64,000 nucleotides of DNA from Glandiceps talaboti (Eukaryota > Hemichordata > Enteropneusta > Spengelidae), in assembly GCF_964340395.1 (NCBI RefSeq), contig NC_135562.1, positions 5,007,134 to 5,071,133 on the forward strand. The letters are read 5' to 3'. The notes under the pieces were generated by a model. That model searched no databases, was not told the origin of the DNA, and saw only the letters and a program-made list of their open reading frames with translations. A program made the translations under genes and the position numbers. Below, in pieces: positions 1 to 14,800 of this stretch (position 1 is its first letter; every line of letters starts with the position of its first letter).

Positions 1-382
1 TATTTATTATATTAGAAGATGAAGTAGATTATAAAATTAAAGTTTATTGAACTCTAAATATAGATAGAAAGTTCTGTAACCTTGTTGCATATCATTATAG
101 AAATACAAAGTTATTTAAAAAATTTTGAAGTTCACACACAACTTGGCTGTAGCAGGAGTGATTTAATATTTGCAAATTTTAAGAATGTTTATGAGCAGAT
201 CTATACATAGCTGGCACTTTTTGGGTAGTGGATACGAGGAACTTTGGCCACAAAGTCCACATTGATTTTAACTTAAGAATCTATTCATTCTCATATTTTG
301 CTTGTGTTAACAGTAAACATTGTGCCAGCTATTTAAAATATCTTGCGGTATAATTGAAATGCTATAGTCACTCTGTTTTTGT

Positions 383-446
383 AGTTATGTTATGTTATGT
401 TATGTTATGTTGTGTTGTGTTGTGTTGTGTTGTGTTGTGTTGTGTT
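383..446 (+). repeat. Pentanucleotide repeat, TTATG then TTGTG
   Basis: About five TTATG units pass abruptly into about eight TTGTG units. The two halves differ by one transition, showing spread of a mutated unit within one microsatellite. Confidence 0.9.
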
Positions 447-1464
447 ACCTGTATGTTATATTGTGTTATGTTATTATTTATTAAGGTGTCCTATGTGGAC
501 TTATTTAAATTATACAATACTTAAACTAAATTTACAAACAAAAGAGCCACATCCAGCCCTCTGGCCTATAGGACACAAAAGAAAATTTCAAAATACATAA
601 ATAAATAAATATCACATATGTTTTAATTATAAATAAAGGTTTTCCTACGAATAAATGCTTCTTATGAAAAGTTTGCGGTATCAATGGGAAATGTTAACAT
701 GTAGTAATACTAATCAAAGATGAAAGCTTGTTTAGTACTGAATTACTTATTCTATTTTCAACTTTTGAATCAAATGGTGTTTCTGTTAGGAAAGACTTTT
801 GATATTTGAATGAAATTTCAACATACAGAATCATTTATTAGTATTTTATTTGAAGTAGTCAAAGTATAAGATGTTAAAATAATCCTGAAGTGTGACTTTA
901 TAGCTATAATAAATTATATAGTTGTCGTGAATGCACATAATAAATGCTGGATTTTAATATCGAACCATTCTAATTTAGGTCATGCATGTACGTCATAGTT
1001 TGTTTGCATTGTGATCTCTGTTTTGGCTTCTCTGTTTCTCTAACCACTTTTAATAAAATCAGCATGCAGCCATTAATTTATTGTGATTTGAAAATTATGC
1101 GCTCAAACTGATTAGTTTAAAAATATGCAGTGAAACTGATTGGTCACAATGAGGAGTGATACATGTAATGTACATCAGCCTACTAATTTACCATATTCAA
1201 ATGAAGTTATTATGTAAGTGGACCATCATTTGAGATGAGTACTGGAGTGATATAATTTACATATTATTATGTAAATATCTGCATGCTGGTAACTGCCATT
1301 GAGGATGTGGCTAAATGAACAGGTTGGTGATGAGAGTATCACAAGTGGTGAGTGCGACAGCAAAGCAAAATCACATATCACAATGTAAACTGGCTGTATT
1401 CTTCAATGTTCTCACAACTCAGATGTGAGACATACATGTAGAGAGACTGATCATTCTCACACTC

Positions 1465-1640
1465 ATCTCCCACATTATGGAATCATCTCCACCTTGACAT
1501 TCGCACCGCACCTACTGTTGATATCTTCAAAGCCAAACTCAAAACTTATAGCATTCATGTGAACTTGGAGCGCCATTGGCCATCTTTTGATGGATATCAG
1601 GCGCTTTATAAATTTGTGTTTATATTTATATATATTTATA
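1465..1640 (+). mobile_element. LINE 3' fragment (CR1/L2-like reverse transcriptase tail)
   Basis: In one frame the bases encode LWNHLHLDIRTAPTVDIFKA followed by a KLKT-type end, the C-terminal signature of many non-LTR retrotransposons (W-N-x-L ... R-x-A-P ... F-K-x-K-L-K-T). GGCGCTTTATAAATTTGTG follows, like the 3' end of CR1/L2 LINEs. It is severely 5'-truncated and non-functional. Confidence 0.55.
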
Positions 1641-2700
1641 TGTAAGCCACTACAGGCCTAATTCAGACTGAGATTTACAATGTAGTTGTGAAAAACAACT
1701 TCAGGCTCGGAATGAAGATAACGCTGATATGAGAACCTGGGACTGAATCCCTGGCCTTTAACAGTTTAGTTTCATCTTTCAAATTGAATCTTGAAGATTT
1801 TCTTGTAAGATTGAAATTTATTTTAATTACATTCTGAGCACACTGGAGCAGCTGAGAGTACTCTTTCCATTTGACTTATAAAAAAAAAGATTGAAACCGT
1901 GCTTCTAGAGGAATCAATCGACTTACTGTCGACACAAAAAAAAGCTAAGTGGTTTTGTAGCAATGATTAAACCAGTGTATAGACTATTACAAATCTACCA
2001 TTGAGGCCGTTTTCATTTCAAGTGGAGCTAAAATACACTTTGAACTCTTGGTAAAATAATTACAACATTACAAAATCTCAAAATGAGGTAAAATCCCAGG
2101 AGACCTAAAGTGTAGATATTGCTATGTATTAAGGTGTGTAAAGTCCTATTCTCTTGAGATGAGACTAATTTGTTAATACCCATATGTAATCAAACACTCC
2201 AAAGAATTTGTTTGGTTTAGCAACTGAAATTACTTTGATAAAGAATATGCAGATGTCACGTAAGGGTCAGGATATTTCTTTTTTTCTCCAGATTTGATTA
2301 AAGTTTGACAGAAAACACAAAAATGTTTGTAGTAGCCAGGAGGAATATTTATGATGACAATGATATTTCTAGCTACATGTACAATGTATGATATAGCTGA
2401 GTCAGCGACTTGAAAAGTCTCATATAACATTGTATATGTACATGTGTACTGTCATCACATAGCTTTCAGGTCAAAGGTCAGTTAGAGTATTTTATGTAAC
2501 TATGGCAACTGTATGACACTAAAACAAAGGTCAGGCATTTTTTTTCGTCACAGTACAAGTATTTATTTTTATGGGTTCTTTAATTTTATATAGAAAAGAT
2601 GACCACTTACTTTTTCATTTCTTACAACAGATAGAAAACAAGATGAACACAAATCTCACTTTATATAAAGCCTTTAAATTCTGTTATATTTTTTCTACAG

Positions 2701-2856
2701 GACTCACGCAGAGAAGAACAGAAGAAGTATGGAGTATACTTTGAAGATGATTACAACTATTTGCAACATTTAAAAGAACCAAATCAAGACAATGAACTCA
2801 TACCATCTGACAAACCAAAAATTCCACCAAAACCATCTACACAAACAACTGATCAG
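2701..2856 (+). CDS. LTV1: LTV1 visible exon 1
   Basis: 156 bp, phase 0 at both ends; acceptor tttttctacag, donor cag|gtaggg. Encodes the EEQKKYGVYFEDDYNYLQHL block that follows the N-terminal region of LTV1. A preceding coding exon must exist because no start codon is available; none was recognised in 1-2700. Confidence 0.93.
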
Positions 2857-5800
2857 GTAGGGTAATTGGAATTTGAACTTTTACTGTAGTAATTATTTTG
2901 AACTTTGACCTCACTTCCTTGGAAGCTTTGATTTCTGTCAATCATTTGGACCTTTGACTTATACATGATAAATGCATATGACCAATATATATTGCATTGT
3001 ACTTTGCCGTGGGATCAAGGTTACAGTTTTAGTTTCATTTCAGTATTTCAGTTACGTACCAACGTGAAGTGTCGTGATTCACTCTCACTCACTCACTCAC
3101 TCACTCTCTCATTGGGGGAGGGGGGGGGGGGGGTTCTAAGGCCTAAGTATAAAAATTGAACTATTTGTCTTGTCCTTTTGTGAAAAAGTACTGAAAAAGT
3201 AAATTATGAAAGTCTGGTAATATAATGCTGTTTTGTTATTTATTGACTATTCCGTATTTGTCAGTAATCTTTACATGTACATTGATGTCCTTGTGCAATA
3301 GAACCAAATTTACGTTATGGCATTTGGCACGTTCCCAAGTTAATGTCAATTTTTATTTCCTAAAGCCTTCCTCAATTTCTAATTTAATCTGTGCATAGTA
3401 AAAGCAACATTGAAAAATAATTAACACAATTTTTTTTTTCTGAACTGTTTTTTTTTTCACTACCCAATCTCTTATGTTAAAAGTTGCTATCAGAAAAGAC
3501 TTCGTCAGTTTCTAAACCACAATGTGCATATTGAAAAATGATTAAGACAAATTTTGTTATTGAGATTTGTTTTTTTCGCTGCCTAATCTCTTGTTTTAAA
3601 CGTTGAAATTGGAATATTACAAGCGTCTACTTGTATTTAAGATGTAGAGGTTTTTTCTGTCGTACAGTGAAGTGACTATTTCACAATGTGACTACTTAGC
3701 AATTATTACCCATGTACAGTGAAGTCATTTGTCAAATAATAATTTATAACTGACAATCTAAATACATGCTAAGTACCACTAACTACGACAGTGTTTTGTG
3801 ACACTGTTTCAATGGCATTGTGTACGTGACCACTTAGCATTTATTACCTCAAGGTTTACACGAGGCTGAGATGATGAGATGATAGTCGCATTTGATGAAT
3901 GAGTTCATCACAGTTCAAACTATTACTGTAATAATCCATTACTTTTTCTAAGTTTACATCTTCACTGTTTTTGTTTTGATTGCTATGTGATTATTACAAG
4001 TAATCTGAGTTCCCAAGACACTTATAAGACTCTCCGTTTCATCAATTCAAAACTGAACAAGAACTCCAGAATAACTCTAGAAAAACTCAACCCTGAGTTG
4101 TTCTCTAGGCACCTCATGAAGGCCTTACCATCAGATTTATCAATTTAAAAATGTATAAGAAAATACAGGAGAACTTGAGTTTTCAAGATGTAATTGTTAA
4201 TGCTAAAATTGGTTCATTTATAGGAACCCAAATTACAGCTCCCAGCGTCAGCATTTGGATCTCAGGTTGAAGAGAAAACTGGAATGCTTAATAAAGCAGC
4301 TCCCATCTCAGGTAAGGATTAGTTTCTTCCTGGTTGACATTATGGAGTCATGATGGTCAATTTGTTTTTATCATTTGAATGTCTGAATCATGTTCAGTGG
4401 TGGATAGAGTGGTCAGCTTTGAATCTGCAAGTTGTCAGTCTGAGCACTGCTGTTTGTTTCTGGATGGCTAAAGTCCCTAGGCAACATTTTAACCAGGATT
4501 GTGCCAGAATCAACCCAGATGTATAATTGGGTACTTGGTAGGATAGAGGTTAATATGTGAAGGATTTAATCCTATGCATATCTCTGTCAACCCAGCTGTA
4601 TAATTGGGAGACCTGATAGGATAGAGGTTGCAATGTGAATGCTTTAATCCTGTGCGTATCTCAGTCAACCCAGCTGTGTAATTGGGTACCTGGTAGGATA
4701 GAGGTTGCAATGTGAATGCTTTAATCATATGGGCCTGGAGAGGCTGCAACTGAGATTGTGTGCTCTTCAGTTGAACGCCAGGCACTTCCATGGACACCAC
4801 AGTAAAGTTGTTGTCTGATACACATATCTAGATAAAGATTTTTTTTTTTTTTTGTTAATAAACACCATATATGTGTCAGGATCACTATGTTCATTAAATC
4901 CCAACCAATCCTCTGAGTTGATCTAGAGTTCATTTGGGGAAAAAGTCTTTCGTAAAAAGTGTATATTTCCACCTAGAAACTATGTTTTGTATGAGCATCC
5001 CTTGGTACTTGCGAGTTTGTCTTTAGGTGGAACCATGTGAGGCGTGTATGTTTAAATCATACAACTATACTTCAACATGGTTTTATATTTTTTTGATATT
5101 AGGACCCAGGTTAGATCTTGATCCAGATGTTGTAGCTGCCATGGATGAGGACTTTGACTTTGACAACCCAGACAATGAGTTAGACGATGACTTTATACTC
5201 CAAGCTAATGAGCCGAAAGCCAAGGGGGTCAAAGGGCAACCACAACAACAGAGTAGAAGGTTTGTAAAATATTTAGTAACAATTTTTATTAATACTGGAC
5301 AAAGGGAGAAATGTTTTACACTGAATGGTATAGGTATTTCGGACTCATGAATATTCAGTGCGCAACATGAATATATTATTTCTACTGATTCCCATGATGC
5401 AATTGTCCATAGCAAAGATACCCTATAAAGGCACAAGATCAACTTGATGTTTCTCTGAAATTGCAAGTAATTGTAGGTGATGTAAAATCATGAAATGACT
5501 CTCCAGAACCCATAGTTTATGAAAATATCTATTTCCTGGAGTGGCATCCCCCTTTAAGCATATCAGTGCCTGTCTCTAAAGACTTCCAGTGAAAGCAGTC
5601 CCTCATGGTTCCAGTGTTATTGTAGGAGATATTGGAGTGCCCAGGGAAAACTGCATTGTTTGATTTAGCCAAACTGAAAAATGGAGGACCTATAGTAAAT
5701 GTTAGTTTGTAAATGAAAGTACATGTATAAAAAATGTTACAGTGGTCATTTTCACATGATTCTGACAGCTCTCTCCTCACAACAGATATAGAGGACAGGA

Positions 5801-8800
5801 GTCAGTGTTAGTTTGTAAGTTAAATTATAAGAAATGTTACAATTCACTTTTATATAGTTTGACAGCTAGCACTCTCTCCTCACAACAAGCAATCTAGTAT
5901 AAACAGAAACAGAGCGGACCAGGCTATAGTGAGTGTTAGTTTATAAGTGAAGTTCTAAGAAAGTTAGAATGGTTATGTTTATAATTCTGTTCCTCTACAT
6001 AGACATTCTAGTGTAGCTGACATTGATGACTTTTATGTTAGTGAGTGAAGTTATAAGAAATGTTACAAAGTTCACTCTCTCCTTACTACAGACAAGCACA
6101 CATGCCTGACATGGCTGATTTATAATTGTTAGCTTGTAAAAAGTTGTTACACGCTTTTTAGTGAAATTATAAGAAATGACAACAGGACAACTTAGTTTAG
6201 TAGAAGAGAAGAACCTCTTGTATATGCTAACTTAAATAATGAGTTTCAATGGTTATTTTTACGTAGTTTTGATAGTGCCCGTTCTCCTCTTCTCTCCACA
6301 GACAAGCCAGTATAGCTGACATGGAGGACCTTAGTGACGTAGAGTACGGTTCTGATGAAGCTGACATCGATGACTTAGACTCTCAAGGCGCACACACATT
6401 CTCAGAAGAAGAAACCAAATCACGATTTACAAGTTATTCAATGACATCATCAGTTATAAAAAGAAATGAAGGACTTACTCTTTTAGACGACAGGTTTGAA
6501 AAGGTAAAATATTAATCATCAATAATTTGTTCCATAAATTTTGTGTTGTGAAAACTTTAATTCTGTGGGAGATGTTAGATGATTTTAGAGAAAACGTTCC
6601 CATTGTGTATAGCATTAGGTTGATGGAGTAATTGTATTTTAGCGTGTTGACGTTTTGTTTTTGTGTTGTGAAAACTTAATTCTGTGGGAGATGTTAGATG
6701 AGAGAAAACGTTCCCATTGTGTATAGCATTAGGTTGGTGGAGTAATTGTATTTTAGCATGTTGACGTTTTATTTTTGTGTTGTGAAAACTTAATTCTGTG
6801 GGAGATGTTCGATAATTTTAGAGAAAACATTTCCCATTGTGTATAGCCTTAGGTTGGTAGAGTAATTGTATTTTAGCGTGTTGACGTTTTGTTTTTGTGT
6901 TGTGAAAACTTAATTGTGTGGGAGATGTTAGATGAGAGAAAACGTTCCCATTGTGTATAGCATTAGGTTGGTGGAGTAATTGTATTTTAGTGTGTTTACG
7001 TTTTGTTTGTTTGTTTGTTTGTTTCTATAATTTATGTGTTTGTTGTTTTGTTGTTCCCCATAGCTGCATTTTAACTTTAATAACTGCACTTTGTGTTTTA
7101 TTAGACTTTAACGACTTTTAAGACTTGTTTTATTGATCAACTTGTTTTGTTTTTTTGTTTTGTTTATGTTTTTGTTTCTCAACATGTTTATTTTACTGAT
7201 ATGTGAACTCAAGCAATTTGACCATTTTATTATGGTCACATTTTTTGTTTTAGTATTATTATGTGCTGGATGCTGTACACCCCTTTTGTAAAGTGGACAC
7301 AGTTTGAAGTTGCCAACCAATCAAATGATTGGTCCTGATGTTCATGCATTATGCAAATTAATTCATGTATTATAATAATGTGGACAAGTATAAATATAAT
7401 TGGAAGGCAAAGCTTCAAGGTCTTTCATGATAAATGTATAATTTTTTGGCTTCAATACAACAATTTCAGTATGCCAATAAACATGGAAGTGAAGCTACAA
7501 TACACCAACCAAGGCCTGTAACACAGGCACAATATCTTGGCTTCACTGCAACCTATTATGCCTAATATGGAATTCAACATACCAAATATGGAAATTTATT
7601 CAAAGTAGCTGCCACCATATATGGAACAGGTCTACTAAGCAATGATATACATAGAGTAAATTGTCTTGTTTACTTGCCAGTCTGTGTCTCACAACCAAGT
7701 GGTAAATTTCTACCTTTCTTGCAAGAATTTCAACATTGTGATCATCAAAATTGTGGTGTTGACTTTTTTATTTACAACGTACTGTGACATAGTTTCTGAG
7801 TTGAGTTAGACAGTGCAAGCACATACATATATACTGGTGTACTTAACTGAACTGCATGCAGAAATAAGTTGGTTGGTTTTTTGAAAGCATTGCTTTTCTT
7901 GAACTGTGAGTTGATGTGGTTTTAAAACCGTTGCATTTCTATCTTTCAAAGATTTACGAACAATATGACGATGATGAAATCGGCGCTCTTGATCACGAAG
8001 AAGTTGCCGGTAACATCCAACCTGACAGTGACTTGCTGAGTGCTGTACTCAGTGAATTTGAGAAAAAACAACGAGAAAGGTATGTTGATAATTTGAATAA
8101 TAGTACTTTGTTTAGCTGTAATACTTGTAAAAATTTCAACGCTCTCACCGGTAACAATTTCAAAATTAATTCTTTCATTGCTGAAATATTGTATCAGTAT
8201 ATTATTAAAACTATATAAACAGAACTGGTAATAATTTTGATAGCAAAATTTTAAACTTTTTAATTTGAATTGTAAAAATTTTAATGATACATGATAACTG
8301 CAATTTGTAATATCATAAATTAGGAAAAATACTTGATTTAGATTGTGTTATACAACCGAAAATAATGCAAAATTTTCAGTTAGCGATATTTCTGTTTTTG
8401 TTATTTTTTATTTGTCATTGTAAATTCATGTCTTATTAGTGTAAATACTTCTTTTAAAATAACAAGCAGAGAAAATTTCATGCATACAATGTCACAAATA
8501 ATTATAAAAGTAACTCAAGTAAACCGTAAAATTACTTTACTGTCAAAACATTGTATAAGTATGTTATTAAAAGTAGATAACTGGATATGAAATGTATAAT
8601 TTATTGAAATGACATAGATTTTAGATCAAATTATTCTACATGTCATAGAATACTATACAGCTGAGTTATTCACAAAGCCCGGAACTCAGTACACTTTCTA
8701 TCTGTCAGGAAATGTCACTACTTCCTGTCATTGGCCGCCACAAACTCATTATTGTAGCTGTCAAGTCTGGTTGTGTTGCACATGATAAAATTACAGCAGA

Positions 8801-11800
8801 TATTTATTTTTGAGGACAGCTGAACATGTTTTGATAGAGTTGAGAAGAAATGAGAGGGAAATGTAATTTATAAATGTGAGATTTCAAAGTGATAAATTCA
8901 TAAATTACTGAGGTTATAGCATGCATGCAATCTGGGATAATTTCATGTTTATGCTATCTTGTTTACAAAGTTTAGATTGTTCAACTTTAAAATATTACTC
9001 TACCCCCTTCCCTCTTCACTCGCTGTCGTATATTTGCATATTTGTGATTTAATAGTCTATTTGGTGAGTCATTTCTCTGTGTTCTCCCACTTACAGATGG
9101 GGGGGGGGGGGGTATATAGTTATGCAGTAGTCACAAGTTCTAACCGGACTATATAATATATTGTCAATTTTAATGGGAGTAGGTAATACATATTCAGTGT
9201 ATCTAATGAGAATATAATCAAGTCACTGAATATATCTAGATATAAAAAATATTTGGCTAAAACTGCTATGCTTAGGTACGAATGTTTCAAAATCATTTCT
9301 TGAGTCATTTTAAAAGTCTTCATTCTTATAAAACACAGACTGAGTAAATATGGATCGGTTTCTATATATCTCAATGTTTGTTAACCTGATTGTCCTGTCT
9401 GTGTTGGCTTTAGAGGATCCCCGAGGGAAGACTAGCATTTAGCTAATCAGGTCATTAGTATGATTTTAACTCTCTTTGAATAAAAGTTAAATAAATGAAT
9501 AAATAAATATATTTCTAAAGATAGTGAATACCATAATATCAACCCCTAAGAATATGTACAAACCAAAATGTAGCAAGTGTTTTTAAGATTGAATATCTAC
9601 ATCGATATAAGTCCAATGTAAAACACAACAAACTCATAAATTATGGATTTCCAATTAAGTAAATACTGAGATCTCAACATTCAGGTAGATACATAAAACA
9701 AAATTGAGAGATTTTTGGTCTTAAAAAATCTAATTCTATTATTACATGCGCATAGTATATCTCTTATTTTCTATATGTTTATTAGTTGACATGAATTGTA
9801 ATTTTAATAATGGCTTCTATAAACATGTACATCACCAAGGACTTCAATGTTATGATTAATTTAATGTGTAGTTAATTAGCCTAATGTAGTTGTAATTATC
9901 AGAAAAATGGTAATCTTTCTCACGCCCCTTTGAACTTTGCAACTTAAGTTTGGGGTACTGGAAATATGATATTAGATTCCATGAACTGTCAATGGAATAT
10001 TGATATGATGTGAAACTAAATGTATACTTATTGTACTTCACCACGATCTTATAAATCATAGCAGAATTACTAATTTATAATATGATGTATGGTAAAAATC
10101 TAAATATAGTTTTAAATATACGATGTGTGTGTGTCCACACTTTAAATAATTGTTCTCTAATTGTACCCTATATATCGGAGTATTTCAACTTTTCATCACC
10201 ATCATTCAATCCAATCTTGTCCTGTGTTTCATACCCGGGGCACACCCTACCTAGCCCATCCAACAGGGAATGTATATTTTTTTGAAGTTAAATTACGACA
10301 AATTTCAAATCAAATGACAAAAAGAGTCCACCAACTTCACAAAATTTGCTGTATTAAACAAATACAAAAATGTAAATTTATTAGTGCCTTCCGTATCCAT
10401 CCACCACTACCACCCTATAACCATAATTAATTTGACAGAATTACAGGCCTCATTTTCATTTTCAGCAAATTCATTATAAAATTTGATCCTCTCCTAAACC
10501 CCAGAATTTCTTCGTTTTCAATGAAAAATGAAGTTAAGACTTGCAATAGAAGTATAAGAAAAAAACCGATTTGAACTAATTTGCAAAAAGTTCGGTTTTT
10601 GCTCAATTTAGAGGTTTCTAGAGGAAGGAAAGGTTTTTTTTTTGTGAATGACCTATTTACAAATTGTATGCAGTAAATGAGTCGGACTAACGAACCATAG
10701 TTTGGTGGAGACATATTATTTAAAGTTAAAAGTAGCAGTTAGGAATTTATCAGTCAATTTGTAGTACAATCACATACTGATACATCTCTCACCGACAACC
10801 ACTCATTGGTCGATGAAAAAGTGATTACATTTCATGCTTGATTGCAGCAAAACAACAAACTTCACGGCAAGTGAGACCAGCAGGCCGTCAGAGATAAAGC
10901 CAGTTGAAAAAAAACAGGAAACAGTAGTGAAAGAGGAATCAAGCAGTATGGACGGTGAAGGCGACGACCGAAAAGGGTTACCTGATTTACGGAGAGACAT
11001 CATAGACGTCAATTATGACGACGATTACAGCACGTCAAGTTCAGAAGACGAGTTGGTTGCCATGGTAACGCAAGAACCGAAAGAAGAATGGGACTGTGAA
11101 ACTGTTATATCTACTTATTCTAATTTACATAATCATCCGACAGTGATTGCAGAACCTACCAAGGTATGAAAAGCGTTAATCATTAAAATAGCTTTTTTGA
11201 TTGTTACAGGAACTTTACTGGCATTCACTGTACAATGACATATAGCGTACAATTTAGTAGTTAGGTTTCTAACAAGAGTAAAGTAGCTCCCTACACCTTT
11301 ATAATCAAAAGTGGCTACACTTTGTAAATTTGAGTGTAAAATTTTGTATTTTTGTGATAAGACTGAAATTTGCCATAGCTATAGGTTTCTCACAAGAATA
11401 AAGTAGCTCCCGACACCTGTGTAATCAAAAGTTTGCCACATTTTGTAGATTTGTGAGTAGAATTTTGGATTTTAGTGATAAGACTGAAATTTTCCATGAT
11501 TTGACCTGTACCTCATGTCAGGTACATGTTTGATTGTTTATTCAGTGTTGTTCCTAAGTTAATACAGAAGCTTTGTGAAGTGGGTCAAATCTGAGACTTA
11601 TTTCACCTGGCTTTGTACCTAGCAGGTATTCCCCTCAATGAGTCTGCATATTTTTAACTCAACCTTTTGCCGTGATTCCCCTCCAGAAGTCTGTGAATTT
11701 TTTACCAGGCTTTTATTGCTGTTATTCATCTCCAGAATTGTTCACTTTTCTTTGAAATGTGTCAATTGTACTAGACTACACCCCTTTTCTTATCAGCCAC

Positions 11801-14800
11801 TTAATTCAAACTGTTTATTTATAGAGTAGAAGGTACAATGTAGGACAACTTATTTAGGGGCTAGATTAATAGTTCAATGTGGGATAAAAAACTTAAATTT
11901 TTCAGTTAGGTCTCAGACTTCCCCTTCGAACTTAATTGGCCAAAATTGAAAATTGTTTCAGACGGCACGATCAATTTAAAATCAATGTTGTAGTATGTAG
12001 TGCTATGAATACAAAGCCAGTATGTAGTGATAAAACATGGTTCTTTTGTTGACACTTTACTGTACTTTAGTGCCACACAGTTACCATCGCGAAAATCCTT
12101 CTATTTCGCAATTTGACGACATAGAATGATCTTTAGAAATATTCGTATTTATGGGTACACAACATATCCATTAAAAAGTAAAATCATTTTTGTCGGATTA
12201 GAAGTGAAATGGTTCTTAACCCTCCACCTCCAAATTAAAAGAATTTATTTTTTGTCCTATATTGAACTATTGATCTTGCCCCAGATCACACATGTCTCTT
12301 TCTATGAACAACAATCTACACACCTCACATTAGGGAGTAGAGTAGAAGCAAGGTGTCCCCTTACCAAACTGAAAGCTCAGACCCAAGCTGGCAAAGAGCT
12401 TTTTCAGAGCTTTTCAGCTCTGTGGCACACTACCAACAGCTCTGTAGCATACATTCAAAAATGTCTTGAGCTGCTGAATGTCTGCAACAGACTTCTAGGG
12501 TTTATGTCTGTTAGGAAAAAAACTCTTAAGCTCACTGACAGCTGTCTGCATCTCACTGACAGCTGTCTGCAGCTCGCCAACAGGTATTTGCAGCTTACTG
12601 GCAGCTGTCTTCAAGTACAAGAGTTAATTTCTAAATAATGGCTGTCAGGAGTGTTTACACTTTGCTTTGACACTGGCAAGACTACTAGCAACAGACTTCT
12701 AACAGCTCTTGTGCTGCTGGATGTTATTTTCCAGAATCTTTTAAAGTTACTGTGGACAGTGGCAATGTGGACATACCAATCCAAGGGTTCTCTGTTAATA
12801 TGCTTCTGTGTCCTAATATATACATTTGTATTGCTTGGAATTAAACTTGCCTAATTACTTATTCACTAAAACATCCATCATATGTATGCAAGTGAATGTA
12901 GGTAATATTTATAAGAATGCCTGCAACATCATCAAATGACAAATAAATACAGTACATTTGCATATCAAAATGTATTTATTAACTAAGTTTCATTGTTAAG
13001 TATAAACACTGAAATCTGTTCTTGTTAAAATGTAAACCAGCTGCATGAACAACAAAATAAATCCTTCCAGAATACCTCTTATATGAAATGTACACGTATT
13101 TTCATATTGTCAAGCCTTCATAGCAGACACAGCTTAAAACTGGTGTGTTGTACTGCAAAATCATTGTGCAAATGTGAGTGGTGTCTCTTGATACAAACTT
13201 CATAATTATGGCCAATGGAGGCCAAAGTATAAAATGAAAGCTTACTTTGTGATATTATTATAGATATTACACTGGAGTCTTTGTGTATTGAATTTCTTGA
13301 ATTACGTAGAAAGGAGAACATTGGTCATTCAGCCTAAAAATGTTTAGCAAGGTCAAAGTGTCATTACAAAGCTTACCATTGTCATGTTGAGGTGGATACT
13401 TAAATGGTGTCTATACACGTTTCCAAGTGTGGGAGGTAACAGGCAAAACATACTTTTTCACAGTTTGCTATATTGGTCAAGCTCATGAAGTGAATTTACA
13501 CACATGTATATATCACACATATTTACTAAGGAAATCCATATAATAATTACAATATTATCATCAAATGTTTGCATTATAAACTGTACAAAATAAAAAAATG
13601 ACTGTTTGACCATCAAAGAGCCTTTCAAGGTTCAAATTCAAGGTGTAAGAGGACAAAAATAGATTTTTAATGAAATTCATCCATGGCATACAGAATGACA
13701 AGTAACCCATAAGTCAAGGTCCATTGTGGCAGATGTAATTACGAGGCACTCATAAAACGAAAAAGAACAAATGACAATGAAATTAGGAGGGAAATCAAGA
13801 AATGAAGTCCAGTTCCTATCAGATTGACTTGTATGCTTACTTTCCATGAAAATATTCTATTAGTCCCTCTCTTTTAAGTTAGGGAAATGACCAACAAAAC
13901 TTTGATTACCACTATCAGAAAACTGCATGAACACACATTTTGCAACAATACTGTGTACATATATGCATTCCAAAACATTAACATCATGGTTCACAACTGA
14001 TAAATGAAAGGCACATGCATTTGTGATGTCATCCTTCACTAACACTACATCGTTTTGTGTATCTAACTTTTTTACCATTGCCATATTATGAACAACACAA
14101 TTGCATGCAATAGTGTTGTCACAAAGACAATCTGGCGTAAATTGGAAAAAGAACTTGACTAAACCATATTGAAATCTTCCATTGCATTTATATATTATTG
14201 TGTAAGAGTTGCGTCTGTATGCTCTTAAATAAGATATAGAGTGGTATGTAGTAATACCAATTTTAACACGGGAAAATTTCTTCACACTTTCATTAGGTAA
14301 AATGTGTGGTAATACTTTAAGGACAGCAGTTAATTCCAAGTGATCAAGAGAATACTTTTGTGAAGTGCCAACTGAAAACACATTGTTTTCCAACTGTACC
14401 ATACTAGCACGACCAGGTTTAGTTAATTTGTTATAGAATGCCATTGCTTTACTATCTCCCAACAAACAATCAAACATACTAGGAAGTTTTTGTGTTAAAG
14501 CTACAGCAGTAACTATTTGGGACTGGACATTCTGTGTTCCATGGATTAGTTTCATTAAAAATCCATTTGTGTCTTCAAAATGAAAACAGCTATGGGTCCA
14601 CAAGGGCCCCAACAATTTTACATCCTCCACTAAATGCAATAATGAATGCACATTGTGAGTCATAAACCTATCTCCGTAAAGACTTGCAAATGTCAGACAG
14701 AAATGCTCCAACAAATTAGCAGCTTTTTCAAGTTGATTAACAGGGATTGATTCTTGGAGAAGTATAAATATGGCTTCAGACAGAAGTGCAAAATGTTGGT

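Larger units (their letters stand above)
1..2700. other. Upstream intron or 5' region of LTV1
   Basis: 2.7 kb with no LTV1 coding block recognised; the N-terminal exon must lie further left. It holds a pentanucleotide repeat (383-446), a possible LINE tail ending at 612, and a LINE 3' fragment (1465-1640). Confidence 0.6.

Noticed and set aside
6543-7010. CRISPR-like array
   Set aside because: The units are contiguous tandem repeats without unique spacers, in a eukaryotic intron.
12126-12638. 170-codon plus-strand open frame
   Set aside because: It crosses the left transposon border and the 21-bp array; no conserved block.
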